Assembly: GCA_027322565.1 (NCBI GenBank)
Contig: DAHVRG010000309.1
Location: 1-5,578 of the forward strand
DNA from: Georgenia sp.
GTDB lineage: Bacteria; Actinomycetota; Actinomycetes; Actinomycetales; Actinomycetaceae
DNA length: 5,578 bases
Direction of reading: 5' to 3'
Part shown: piece by piece, positions 1 through 5,578 of the stretch
Layout: each line of letters begins with the position of its first letter
Position numbering within the stretch: position 1 is the first letter of the stretch
Position numbers and translations under genes: made by a program
Notes under the pieces: model-generated
The model's input: the letters and a program-made list of their open reading frames with translations, nothing else
The model's database searches: none
What the model was told of the DNA's origin: nothing

Positions 1-806
1 TGCTCGGGCTCGCCGCCGCTACGGCCGGGTCCGTGCGGGTGCTCGGCCACGACATGCCGGCATCGCTCGGCCGGGTGCTCCCGCGAGTGGGGGCGCTGGT
101 CGAGGGACCGGCCGCCTACCCCTTCCTCTCCGGTGAGGACAACCTCCTGCGTCTCGACGCCGCCGACCGGTACGCGCCGAGCGCCACCCGGTCCGCGCGC
201 GTCGCGGCGGCGCTCGAGCGGGTGGGGCTGAGCCACGCCGGACGCAAGCGCGTGCGCGCCTACTCCCTCGGCATGAAGCAGCGCCTCGGCATCGCCGGTG
301 CCCTGCTCATGCCTCGCGAGCTCCTCGTCCTCGACGAGCCGACCAACGGGCTCGACCCGCAGGGCACCCGCGAGGTCCGCCACCTCGTCCGGTCGCTCGC
401 CGACGACGGCACCACCGTCGTCGTCTCCAGCCATCTCCTTGCCGAGGTCGAGCAGGTCTGCAGCCACGCGGCGGTCATGCGCCAGGGCAGGCTCGTCGCG
501 CAGGGCAGCCTCACCGAGCTCCGCGGACTCGGTCGCTCACGGCTCCGCGTCCTCACCCCGGACCCGGGCCTCGCCCGCGACGAGCTCGCCCGGCTCGGCC
601 TCGTCTCCGACGACGACGTGACCTCCTCCGACGACGTCGGGGTCGTGCGGGCCGAGCTGCCCGACGGGACCGCTCCGCTCCCGGAGGACGTCGCGGCCGC
701 GCTCGTGGCGGCCGGGGTGCGGCTGCGCGGCTTCGGGGTGGAGCAGGAGACGCTCGAGGACCGGTTCGTCGCGCTCACCGGGGAGGGGTTCGACGTTGCC
801 CAGTGA
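1..806 (+). CDS. ABC transporter ATP-binding protein, BcrA/DrrA type (5' partial)
   Basis: This is the nucleotide-binding subunit of an ABC exporter; it hydrolyses ATP in the cytoplasm to drive the membrane partner encoded next. The reading frame is open from position 3, with residues typical of the stretch just after Walker A (LGL...GSVRVLGHD), so Walker A and the true start lie a few codons upstream of the window. About 267 residues are visible. In order: a Q-loop region around 120 with the GALVE..AYPFLSG.ENL pattern (Glu in place of Gln, common in BcrA-like ATPases); the ABC signature YSLGMKQRL at about 261-287; Walker B ELLVLDEP with Asp at 333-335; a D-loop NGLDP; and the H-loop histidine in VVVSSHLL at 432-434. 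The last 100 residues form the variable C-terminal domain of drug or peptide exporters. The stop codon at 804-806 overlaps the permease start. The substrate cannot be read from the sequence. Confidence 0.95.
   Translation, partial: LGLAAATAGSVRVLGHDMPASLGRVLPRVGALVEGPAAYPFLSGEDNLLRLDAADRYAPSATRSARVAAALERVGLSHAGRKRVRAYSLGMKQRLGIAGALLMPRELLVLDEPTNGLDPQGTREVRHLVRSLADDGTTVVVSSHLLAEVEQVCSHAAVMRQGRLVAQGSLTELRGLGRSRLRVLTPDPGLARDELARLGLVSDDDVTSSDDVGVVRAELPDGTAPLPEDVAAALVAAGVRLRGFGVEQETLEDRFVALTGEGFDVAQ
780..788 (+). promoter_or_regulatory. Ribosome binding site selecting a TTG start
   Basis: The purine run GGGGAGGGG lies inside the end of the ATPase gene and is 7 nt from the TTG at 796. This spacing supports TTG 796 as the permease start over the in-frame GTG at 811, which would be 22 nt away. 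Confidence 0.6.
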
Positions 807-1665
807 GACGGTGCCCGGCGAGACGGCGTCCGAGAGCGGGCCCCGGGGCGGTGGCAGGGCGCTCCTCGCCTCCGAGCTGGCACTGGTGCTCCGCCGGCGA
901 CGCACCTGGGCGATGCTCGCCGCGCTCGTCGCGATCCCGGTGCTCATCGCCGTCGTCCTGAAGGTCGCCGCCGAACCTGTCGAGCCCGGTGACGGACCGC
1001 CCTTCCTCGACCGGGTCACCCAGAACGGGCTGTTCGTCTCGATCACCGGGCTCGTCGTCACCATCCCGCTGTTCCTGCCGCTCACCGTCGGGGTGGTCGC
1101 CGGGGACACCATCGCCGGGGAGGCGAGCCTCGGGACGCTGCGTTACCTGCTCGTCGCACCGGTCGAGCGGGGGCGGCTGCTTCTGGTGAAGTTCGTCGGA
1201 GTGGCTGCGTTCTGCCTCACGGCGACGCTGAGCATCGTCGTCGTCGGGTCGGTCATCGGTGCCGCGCTGTTCCCGGTCGGCCCGGTGACCCTGCTGTCCG
1301 GGGACACCATCGGCGCCTGGGAGGCGCTGTGGCGGGCGCTGCTCGTCGCGGGCTACGTGACCGTGTCACTCCTCGGGCTCGCCGCGGTCGGGCTCTTCCT
1401 CTCGACGCTCACCGTCGTGCCGGTCGGCGCGATGGCCGCGACCGCCGTGCTCGCCATCGTCGTCCAGGTGCTCGGATCGCTGGACCAGATCGCCTGGCTG
1501 CACCCGTGGCTGCTCAGCGAGCACTGGCTGGGCTTCGTCGACCTGCTGCGGAACCCGGTGCGGTGGGACTCCTTCGCCGACAACGCACTCCTCCAGCTCG
1601 GCTACGTCGTCGTCTTCGGGGCACTCGCCTACGGCCGGTTCACCACGAAGGACGTCCTGTCCTGA
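796..1665 (+). CDS. ABC-2 type transporter permease
   Basis: This is the membrane partner of the ATPase upstream and forms the transport path in the cytoplasmic membrane. The 289-residue product has a short polar N-terminus (about 35 residues, Arg-rich just before the first helix) and about six hydrophobic segments near residues 37-56, 79-101, 129-158, 180-205, 209-227 and 264-280. Between helices 2 and 3 is the conserved cytoplasmic stretch EASLGTLRYLLVAPVERGRLL..K, characteristic of ABC-2 permeases of the BcrB/NosY/YxlG kind. Length is normal for the family. It starts with TTG inside the ATPase gene, overlapping by 11 nt, which implies translational coupling and equal production of both subunits. 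No signal peptide or extra domain is seen. Substrate unknown; related pairs export antibiotics, peptides or lipids. Confidence 0.93.
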   Translation: MPSETVPGETASESGPRGGGRALLASELALVLRRRRTWAMLAALVAIPVLIAVVLKVAAEPVEPGDGPPFLDRVTQNGLFVSITGLVVTIPLFLPLTVGVVAGDTIAGEASLGTLRYLLVAPVERGRLLLVKFVGVAAFCLTATLSIVVVGSVIGAALFPVGPVTLLSGDTIGAWEALWRALLVAGYVTVSLLGLAAVGLFLSTLTVVPVGAMAATAVLAIVVQVLGSLDQIAWLHPWLLSEHWLGFVDLLRNPVRWDSFADNALLQLGYVVVFGALAYGRFTTKDVLS

Positions 1666-1675
1666 CTGTCAGGAC
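1659..1675 (+). terminator. Hairpin spanning the permease stop codon
   Basis: GTCCTGA (1659-1665) and TCAGGAC (1669-1675) are perfect 7-bp inverted arms around a 3-nt loop, and the left arm ends with the TGA stop of the permease. No T-tract follows, which is common for actinobacterial termination hairpins. It could act as a terminator or as a 3'-end stabiliser together with the adjoining repeat array. Confidence 0.45.
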
Positions 1676-1679
1676 CTGC

Positions 1680-1793
1680 GCTCTCGCCGCAAAGCGAGCT
1701 CTCGCCGCAAAGTGAGCTCTCGCGACAAAGTGAGCTCTCGCGGCAGCGCACTTCTTGGCGACAGCGCACTTTCTGGCGACAGCGCAGTTCTTG
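1680..1793. repeat. Inverted array of 18-bp repeat units (3 + 3)
   Basis: Three direct units of GCTCTCGCCGCAAAGTGA type occupy 1680-1697, 1698-1715 and 1716-1733; unit 1 has CGA for TGA at its end and unit 3 has GAC for CGC in the middle. Three units of GCGACAGCGCACTTTCTG type follow at 1740-1757, 1758-1775 and 1776-1793. Reverse-complemented, the second kind carries AAGTGCGCTGTCGC, which matches AAGTGAGCTCTCGC of the first kind except at two positions, so the halves are diverged inverted copies. They can nest: 1728-1736 pairs with 1745-1753 (one mismatch in 9), 1709-1723 with 1758-1772 (two mismatches in 15), and 1691-1705 with 1776-1790 more weakly. It fills most of the gap between the exporter operon and the GGT-family gene. 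No ORF, transposase or CRISPR-like spacer is present. The role is unknown; a termination or mRNA-end structure, or an intergenic repeat family, are the likely options. Confidence 0.85.
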
Positions 1794-1819
1794 ACGGCGG
1801 GGCCACGGAGGAGCCTCGC

Positions 1820-1825
1820 TAGCCT
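1820..1825 (+). promoter_or_regulatory. Candidate -10 element of a leaderless promoter
   Basis: TAGCCT fits the actinobacterial TANNNT -10 pattern and lies 6 nt before the ATG at 1832, so transcription would begin at or next to the start codon. There is no well-placed Shine-Dalgarno sequence: GGAGGAG at 1807-1813 is 18 nt from the ATG. A TTGACG at 1791-1796 resembles a -35 box, but its spacer of 23 nt is too long for a standard sigma-70 promoter. Confidence 0.35.
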
Positions 1826-1831
1826 CGGGGG

Positions 1832-3635
1832 ATGCCGTCCGCCTTCACTCCCCCGGCCGCCTTCACCACCCGTCCGACGCTCCAGGGCACCTTCGGGATG
1901 GCCGCCTCGACACACTGGATCGCCACCGCGACCGCCCAGTCGGTGCTGGAGCGCGGCGGGAACGCCTTCGACGCCGCGACCGCCGCCGGGTTCGTCCTCC
2001 ACGTCGTCGAGCCGCACCTCAACGGCCCGGGCGGCGACATGCCGGCGATCTTCGCGACGGCGGACGACCCGGGCCGGCCGGTGGTCCTCATGGGCCAGGG
2101 CCCCGCACCCGCCGGCGCCACCCGCGAGCACTTCCGCAGTCTCGGCCTCGAGCTCGTCCCGGGTGCCGGGGCACTCGCCGCGGCGGTCCCCGGCGCGGTC
2201 GACGCCTGGCTGCTGCTGCTGCGCGACCACGGCACCTGGGAGCTCGCCGACGTCCTCGCCCCGGCGATCGGCTACGCGCGCGACGGCCACCCCGTCCTCG
2301 CCTCGACCTGCCGCACGATCGCCCAGGTCGAACGGCTCTTCACCGAGCACTGGCCCACCTCCGCGGCACTCTGGCTTCCCGGCGGTCGGGTCCCGAGGCC
2401 GGGCGAGCTCGTCCGCAACCCCACCTACGCGCGCACGCTCCAGCGGCTGGTCGCAGCCGGGTCTGCCGCCACCGACCGGGTCGCCCGGGTGGAGGCCGCG
2501 CGCCGGGCGTGGCGCGAGGGCTTCGTCGCCGAGGCCGTCGCCGCCTTCGCCGCCCGGCCGCACCGTCACTCCGACGGCGGGACCTACGCCGGGGTCGTCA
2601 CCGCGCAGGACCTCGCCGCCTTCGCCGCGTCCTACGAACCGGCCGTCACCGCCGAGTTCCGGGGCCACACGGTTGCCAAGACCGGGCCGTGGGGCCAGGG
2701 GCCCGCCCTGCTCCAGATGCTCACCGTGCTCGACGGACTCGACGACGCCCTCCTCGACCCCTCGACCCCCGACGGCGCACACACCGTCCTCGAGGTGCTC
2801 AAGCTCGCCCTCGCCGACCGCGACGCCTACTACGGCGACGCCGCCGCGGCTCGGGACGCGCTCGACGTGCTCCTCTCCCCCGGCTACGCCACCGAGCGCC
2901 GAGCCCTCATCGGCGAGACCGCCTCCCACGAGCTCCGTCCCGGCCACGTCCCCGGCGTCCAGCCCTTCCGCCCGCCGCTCCGGCAGACGTACGCGCCGGG
3001 CACCGAGGGCGTCGGCGAGCCCACGGTGAGCCCGACCGGCGAGCAGCGAGGGGACACCTGCCACGTCGACGTCGTCGACCGGTGGGGGGAACATGATCTC
3101 CGCGACGCCGTCGGGTGGGTGGTTGCAGTCCTCCCCGGCGGTTCCCGAGCTGGGGTTCTGCCTCGGCACCCGGCTCCAGATGACGTGGTTGGAGGAGGGT
3201 GCGCCGTCGTCGCTGGAGCCCGGGCGACGGCCCCGCACGACGCTGACGCCCACCCTCGTCCTCCGCGACGGGCGACCGGTGGCCGCGCTCGGCTCACCCG
3301 GGGGTGACCAGCAGGACCAGTGGCAGCTGCTCTACCTGCTGCGCACCCTCGTCGGTGGCTACGCGCCGCAGCAGGCCATCGACGCCCCGGCCTTCCACAC
3401 CCGCTCGATGCCCGACTCGTTCTGGCCGCGCACCTGGGACCCGGGCCGTGCCGTCGTCGAGGACCGGCTCGGCGCGGACGTCATCGCCGAGCTCGAACGG
3501 CGCGGCCACCGCGTGACCCGCGCGGGGGACTGGACGCTGGGCCGGCTGTCCGCGGTCACCCGGGACCCGGAGACCGGGCTGCTCGCCGCGGCCGCGAACC
3601 CGCGCGGGATGCAGGGGTACGCCGCCGGCCGGTGA
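1832..3635 (+). pseudogene. Gamma-glutamyltransferase family protein, single-base frameshift
   Basis: This is a member of the GGT/acylase Ntn-hydrolase family, made as a precursor that cleaves itself so that a threonine becomes the new N-terminus and nucleophile. With the frame restored it encodes 600 residues, a usual length. Residues 42-71 carry the family's opening motif (GGNAFDAA...VEP..NGPGGD). GDTCHVDVVD holds the predicted catalytic Thr409, RPRTTLTPT (466-474) matches the Ser-Ser oxyanion region, and GSPGGD (487-492) supplies the paired glycines. Upstream codons run in phase with 1832 through TGG GGG at 3083-3088; a sixth G at 3089 shifts the frame, and AAC ATG resumes at 3090 in the phase ending at the TGA of 3633-3635. 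Unspliced reading ends at 3307 with unrelated sequence, losing nearly the whole small subunit. The Arg-Glu of classical GGTs is replaced by GQGPAPAGAT (88-97). No signal peptide is seen, so the location is probably cytoplasmic. The frameshift may be a real mutation or a sequencing error. Confidence 0.88.
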
Positions 3636-3648
3636 GCGCCGGGCCGCG

Positions 3649-3697
3649 GGCCGGCGGGCCGCCGGCCACCCGCCACCGAGCCGGCGGCGGGCCGGCT
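3649..3697 (+). terminator. Two tandem GC-rich hairpins after the GGT-family gene
   Basis: GGCCGGCGG (3649-3657) and CCGCCGGCC (3659-3667) are perfect 9-bp inverted arms around one base, so about 7-8 bp would pair in practice. AGCCGGC (3679-3685) and GCCGGCT (3691-3697) form a second perfect 7-bp stem with a 5-nt loop. They begin 13 nt after the stop codon at 3633-3635. There is no T-tract, so this is a T-less terminator candidate. The local base composition makes some palindromy expected by chance. Confidence 0.5.
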
Positions 3698-3763
3698 GCC
3701 GGCGGGGCGCCCCTGGCAGCGGCCTCCTCGCCGCGGGTGTGCCCGTCGACACCGGCGGTCCGC

Positions 3764-3769
3764 TACCGT
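3764..3769 (+). promoter_or_regulatory. Candidate -10 element upstream of the dehydratase gene
   Basis: TACCGT (TANNNT type) would place a transcription start near 3776 and leave a leader of about 109 nt before the ATG at 3885. TCGACA at 3746-3751 resembles a -35 box, but its 12-nt spacer is too short, so this is only a weak call. Nothing else is recognised in the 187 nt from 3698 to 3884 apart from the ribosome binding site at 3875-3881. Confidence 0.25.
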
Positions 3770-3884
3770 GCGCTTGGGTGCCGGAGCTCGCCGTCGTGCC
3801 CCAGCCGCCCCGCGGCGTGCAGGTCGGTCGACGTCGTGCGCGGCTCTGCGCCGCCCCACGTCACCGTCCAGCTCGGAGAGGTCC

Positions 3885-5093
3885 ATGAGCACGATCGAGA
3901 AGGTCGACGTCTTCGTCGCCGCCCCCGGCCGCAACTACGTCACGCTGCGGATCACGACGTCCGACGGCGTCACCGGCCTGGGTGACGCCACGCTCAACGG
4001 CCGCGAGCTCGCCGTCGCCGCCTACCTGCGCGACCATGTCGCCCCGTTGCTCGTGGGCCGGGACCCGGCGCGGATCGAGGACACCTGGCAGTACCTCTAC
4101 CGAGGGGCGTACTGGCGCCGGGGCCCCGTGACGATGACGGCGATCGCCGCCGTCGACATCGCCCTGTGGGACATCAAGGGCAAGGTGGCCGGGCTGCCGG
4201 TCTACCAGCTGCTGGGCGGACGCTCCCGTGACGCCGTGCTGGTCTACGGCCACGCCAGCGGGTCCGACCTCGCCGAGCTCTTCGACGACATCGCCCGCTT
4301 CAAGGACGCCGGCTACCAGGCGATCCGCGCCCAGACCGGGGTACCGGGCCTGGCCGGCTCCTACGGCGTGCGCAAGGGGCTCATCTACGAACCAGCCGCC
4401 ACCGCGCTGCCCGAGGAGCAGCCGTGGTCGACCGAGCAGTACCTGAACTTCGCACCCCGCTACCTGCGGGAGGTCCGGGAACGGTTCGGTTTCGACTTCC
4501 ACCTGCTGCACGACGTCCACCACCGGCTCACGCCGATAGAGGCGGCCCGCTTCGGCAAGGAGGTCGAGGAGCTCCACCTCTTCTGGATGGAGGACCCGAC
4601 GCCCGCGGAGAACCAGGAGAGCTTCCGGCTGATCCGGCAGCACACCACGACGCCCATCGCCGTGGGCGAGGTGCTCACGAGCATCTGGGACGTGCAGCAG
4701 CTCATCACCGAGCAGCTCATCGACTACGTACGCACGTCGGTCTCCCACTCCGGAGGGATCACCCACCTGCGCCGGATCTTCGACCTCGCCGCGCTCTACC
4801 AGGTGCGCAGCGGCTCCCACGGGCCGACCGACCTCTCCCCCGTGTCGCTCGCCGCCGCGGTGCACGTGGACACCGCCATCCCGAACTTCGGGATCCAGGA
4901 GTACATGGCCTTCGCTCCCGAGACGCTCGAGGTGTTCCGCGGCGGGGCGAGCTTCGCCGACGGCATGCTCCACGTCTCCGAGGAGCCCGGTCTGGGGGTC
5001 GAGTACGACGAGCGGCTCGCGGAACGGTTCCCGTACGACCCGAAGTACCTGCCCGTCGCCCGGCGGCTGGACGGCTCCGTCCACGACTGGTGA
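3885..5093 (+). CDS. manD: D-mannonate dehydratase-group enolase superfamily protein (ManD/RspA)
   Basis: This family dehydrates D-mannonate (some members D-gluconate) to 2-keto-3-deoxy-D-gluconate in the cytoplasm, using Mg2+. The 402-residue product has the usual length. Residues 1-115 form the capping domain with the family block GDATLNGRE and the run [19 protein letters not shown]; the rest is the (beta/alpha)7-beta barrel. Visible active-site residues are Arg148 and Tyr160 on the mobile loop, metal ligands Asp210 (LLHDVHH), Glu236 (FWMEDP) and Glu262 (AVGEV), His212, and His312 in SHGPTDLSP. Position 314 is Pro; from what I recall of the ManD literature, Ala here goes with high mannonate dehydratase activity and Pro with low-activity or gluconate-using members, so the physiological substrate is uncertain. 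The ATG at 3885 is preceded by GGAGAGG at 3875-3881, and homology begins at [11 protein letters not shown]; the in-frame upstream extension is Arg/Pro-rich noise. A LacI-type regulator gene follows after 228 nt. Confidence 0.95.
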   Translation: MSTIEKVDVFVAAPGRNYVTLRITTSDGVTGLGDATLNGRELAVAAYLRDHVAPLLVGRDPARIEDTWQYLYRGAYWRRGPVTMTAIAAVDIALWDIKGKVAGLPVYQLLGGRSRDAVLVYGHASGSDLAELFDDIARFKDAGYQAIRAQTGVPGLAGSYGVRKGLIYEPAATALPEEQPWSTEQYLNFAPRYLREVRERFGFDFHLLHDVHHRLTPIEAARFGKEVEELHLFWMEDPTPAENQESFRLIRQHTTTPIAVGEVLTSIWDVQQLITEQLIDYVRTSVSHSGGITHLRRIFDLAALYQVRSGSHGPTDLSPVSLAAAVHVDTAIPNFGIQEYMAFAPETLEVFRGGASFADGMLHVSEEPGLGVEYDERLAERFPYDPKYLPVARRLDGSVHDW

Positions 5094-5097
5094 GGCG

Positions 5098-5131
5098 CCG
5101 CCGGTCTGGCGGGCGTCGGCCCGGGCGCCCG
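5098..5131 (+). terminator. Weak terminator candidate after the dehydratase gene
   Basis: Two short stems follow the stop codon: CCGCC (5098-5102) with GGCGG (5108-5112), and CGGGCG (5110-5115) with CGCCCG (5126-5131). They overlap and so are mutually exclusive. There is no T-tract, and such short GC stems arise easily in this composition. Confidence 0.25.
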
Positions 5132-5140
5132 TCCGGCGTT

Positions 5141-5164
5141 CCGATGACCGCTCCGATGACCGCT
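5141..5164. repeat. 12-bp tandem duplication
   Basis: CCGATGACCGCT occurs twice in immediate succession (5141-5152 and 5153-5164), followed by CCG, the start of a third copy. It sits in the intergenic region just before the operator candidate at 5168. Function unknown; it may be a slippage product. Confidence 0.8.
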
Positions 5165-5167
5165 CCG

Positions 5168-5181
5168 TGCAAAGGCTTGCA
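5168..5181. promoter_or_regulatory. Candidate LacI-family operator
   Basis: TGCAAAGGCTTGCA has 5-bp inverted arms TGCAA/TTGCA around AGGC. It matches the common LacI/GalR-family operator form TGNAANCGNTTNCA at all arm positions and differs at one of the two central bases (GG for CG). It lies 141 nt upstream of the LacI-family gene and 75 nt after the dehydratase stop, so autoregulation is the simplest reading. A weaker partial palindrome, TGCACGAGCGCA, lies at 5278-5289. No convincing -35/-10 pair was found in 5094-5321; TTGACG at 5268-5273 is a possible -35 without a clear -10. Confidence 0.45.
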
Positions 5182-5321
5182 TGCATCGTCACGCTGCACG
5201 GGTGGCCCGTCAGGCCTGGTAACCAGCGGTTCCGTACCCGGCAGAGGTCACGATCGGGACACGGTGCTTGACGTCCTTGCACGAGCGCATGCACCATGGC
5301 ACGCATCCACGAGGAGGTGTG

Positions 5322-5578
5322 ATGCGAGCCACAGCCGAAGACGTCGCCCGTCTTGCCGACGTGTCGGTCTCGACGGTCTCCCGTGCCATCACCGCACCGG
5401 AGAAGGTCCTGCCGGCCACCCGGCGGCGGGTGCTCGACGCCGCCGAGCGCCTCGGGTACCGGCCCAACCGGGCGGCCCGTGACCTCGCCACCGGCCGCAC
5501 CGGCAACATCGGCCTGGCGATCCCGGACCTGGCGAACCCGTACTTCTCCGCGATCACCAAGGCCGTCCACGCCCGCGC
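5322..5578 (+). CDS. LacI-family transcriptional regulator (3' partial)
   Basis: This is the N-terminal part of a LacI/GalR-type repressor, a DNA-binding protein controlled by a small sugar-like ligand. The 85 visible complete residues include the LacI helix-turn-helix, which starts with EDVARLADVSVSTVSRAI; then the connecting stretch VLPATRRRVLDAAERLGYRPN; then the hinge helix RAARDLATGRTGNIGL; and the first strand of the periplasmic-binding-like effector domain (AIPDLANPYFSAI). The effector domain continues outside the window, so the ligand cannot be judged. The ATG at 5322 follows GAGGAGG at 5311-5317 with a 4-nt gap; an in-frame GTG immediately before it (5319) is possible but would sit even closer to the ribosome binding site. 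The family usually represses adjacent sugar-uptake or catabolic genes, which fits the dehydratase upstream, though control of genes further right is equally possible. Confidence 0.95.
   Translation, partial: MRATAEDVARLADVSVSTVSRAITAPEKVLPATRRRVLDAAERLGYRPNRAARDLATGRTGNIGLAIPDLANPYFSAITKAVHAR

Noticed and set aside
1680..1793. CRISPR array
   Set aside because: The 18-bp units are contiguous with no spacers, the second half is inverted, and no cas gene is present.
1680..1793. Repeat-encoded peptide (an ARAHF-type hexapeptide repeat in one minus frame)
   Set aside because: The 18-bp period keeps frames open automatically; no start codon with a ribosome binding site reads into a plausible short gene.
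1791..1796. TTGACG as the -35 box for the GGT-family gene
   Set aside because: The spacer to TAGCCT at 1820 is 23 nt, and the hexamer overlaps the end of the last repeat unit.
1755..3029. 424-codon + strand frame overlapping the GGT-family gene
   Set aside because: The product is Ser/Pro/Arg low-complexity, typical of an out-of-frame reading of GC-rich sequence.
3084..3092. Programmed +1 ribosomal frameshift
   Set aside because: There is no stop codon or rare codon at the shift site of the kind used in known +1 systems, and the family is normally read in a single frame; a base insertion is the simpler explanation.
1640..3253. 537-codon open frame on the minus strand
   Set aside because: It lies antisense to the GGT-family gene; its composition (Gly/Arg/Val/Glu-rich, no recognisable fold) is what antisense frames of high-GC genes give, and the + strand frame carries clear family motifs.
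3768..3884. Upstream extension of the dehydratase to a start at 3768
   Set aside because: The added residues are Arg/Ala/Pro-rich without family similarity, while the ATG at 3885 has a well-placed ribosome binding site and begins exactly where homology begins.
3861..5570. 569-codon open frame on the minus strand
   Set aside because: It runs antisense across the dehydratase, the intergenic region and the LacI gene, all supported by homology; no motif of its own.

Overview
The window is very GC-rich, with G/C-biased third codon positions, a TTG start, and long antisense open frames that are composition artefacts. Together with protein families typical of Streptomyces-like and Micrococcales-like bacteria, this points to a high-GC actinobacterium. 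The genus cannot be fixed from the sequence. All genes read on the + strand.

Layout. (1) Positions 1-1665 hold the end of an ABC exporter operon: an ATPase of the BcrA/DrrA type, whose 5' end with the Walker A motif lies outside the window, overlaps an ABC-2 type membrane permease by 11 nt. (2) Positions 1659-1831 hold a hairpin spanning the permease stop codon, then an unusual array of 18-bp units, three in one orientation and three diverged copies in the other, able to fold into one long imperfect hairpin. A candidate leaderless promoter follows. (3) Positions 1832-3635 hold a gamma-glutamyltransferase (GGT) family gene. Its catalytic core is recognisable, but one extra G in a G6 run at 3084-3089 breaks the frame nine codons after the catalytic threonine. 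(4) Positions 3636-3884 are a GC-rich intergenic stretch with two strong hairpins and an untranslated leader. (5) Positions 3885-5093 encode an enolase-superfamily sugar-acid dehydratase of the ManD/RspA group, with all metal ligands present and a proline at residue 314. (6) Positions 5094-5321 are intergenic, with a 12-bp tandem repeat and a LacI-type operator candidate. (7) From 5322 to the window end is the N-terminal part of a LacI-family repressor.

How the parts fit. The exporter pair forms one transporter. The GGT-family gene appears to stand alone, bounded by the repeat array and by hairpins. The dehydratase and the LacI regulator plausibly belong to a sugar-acid (mannonate/gluconate) catabolic locus continuing to the right; the operator candidate between them suggests autoregulation. 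I see no complete new defence or mobile system. The least explained element is the 18-bp inverted repeat array; the items most worth checking are that array, the GGT frameshift and the Pro314 state of the dehydratase.
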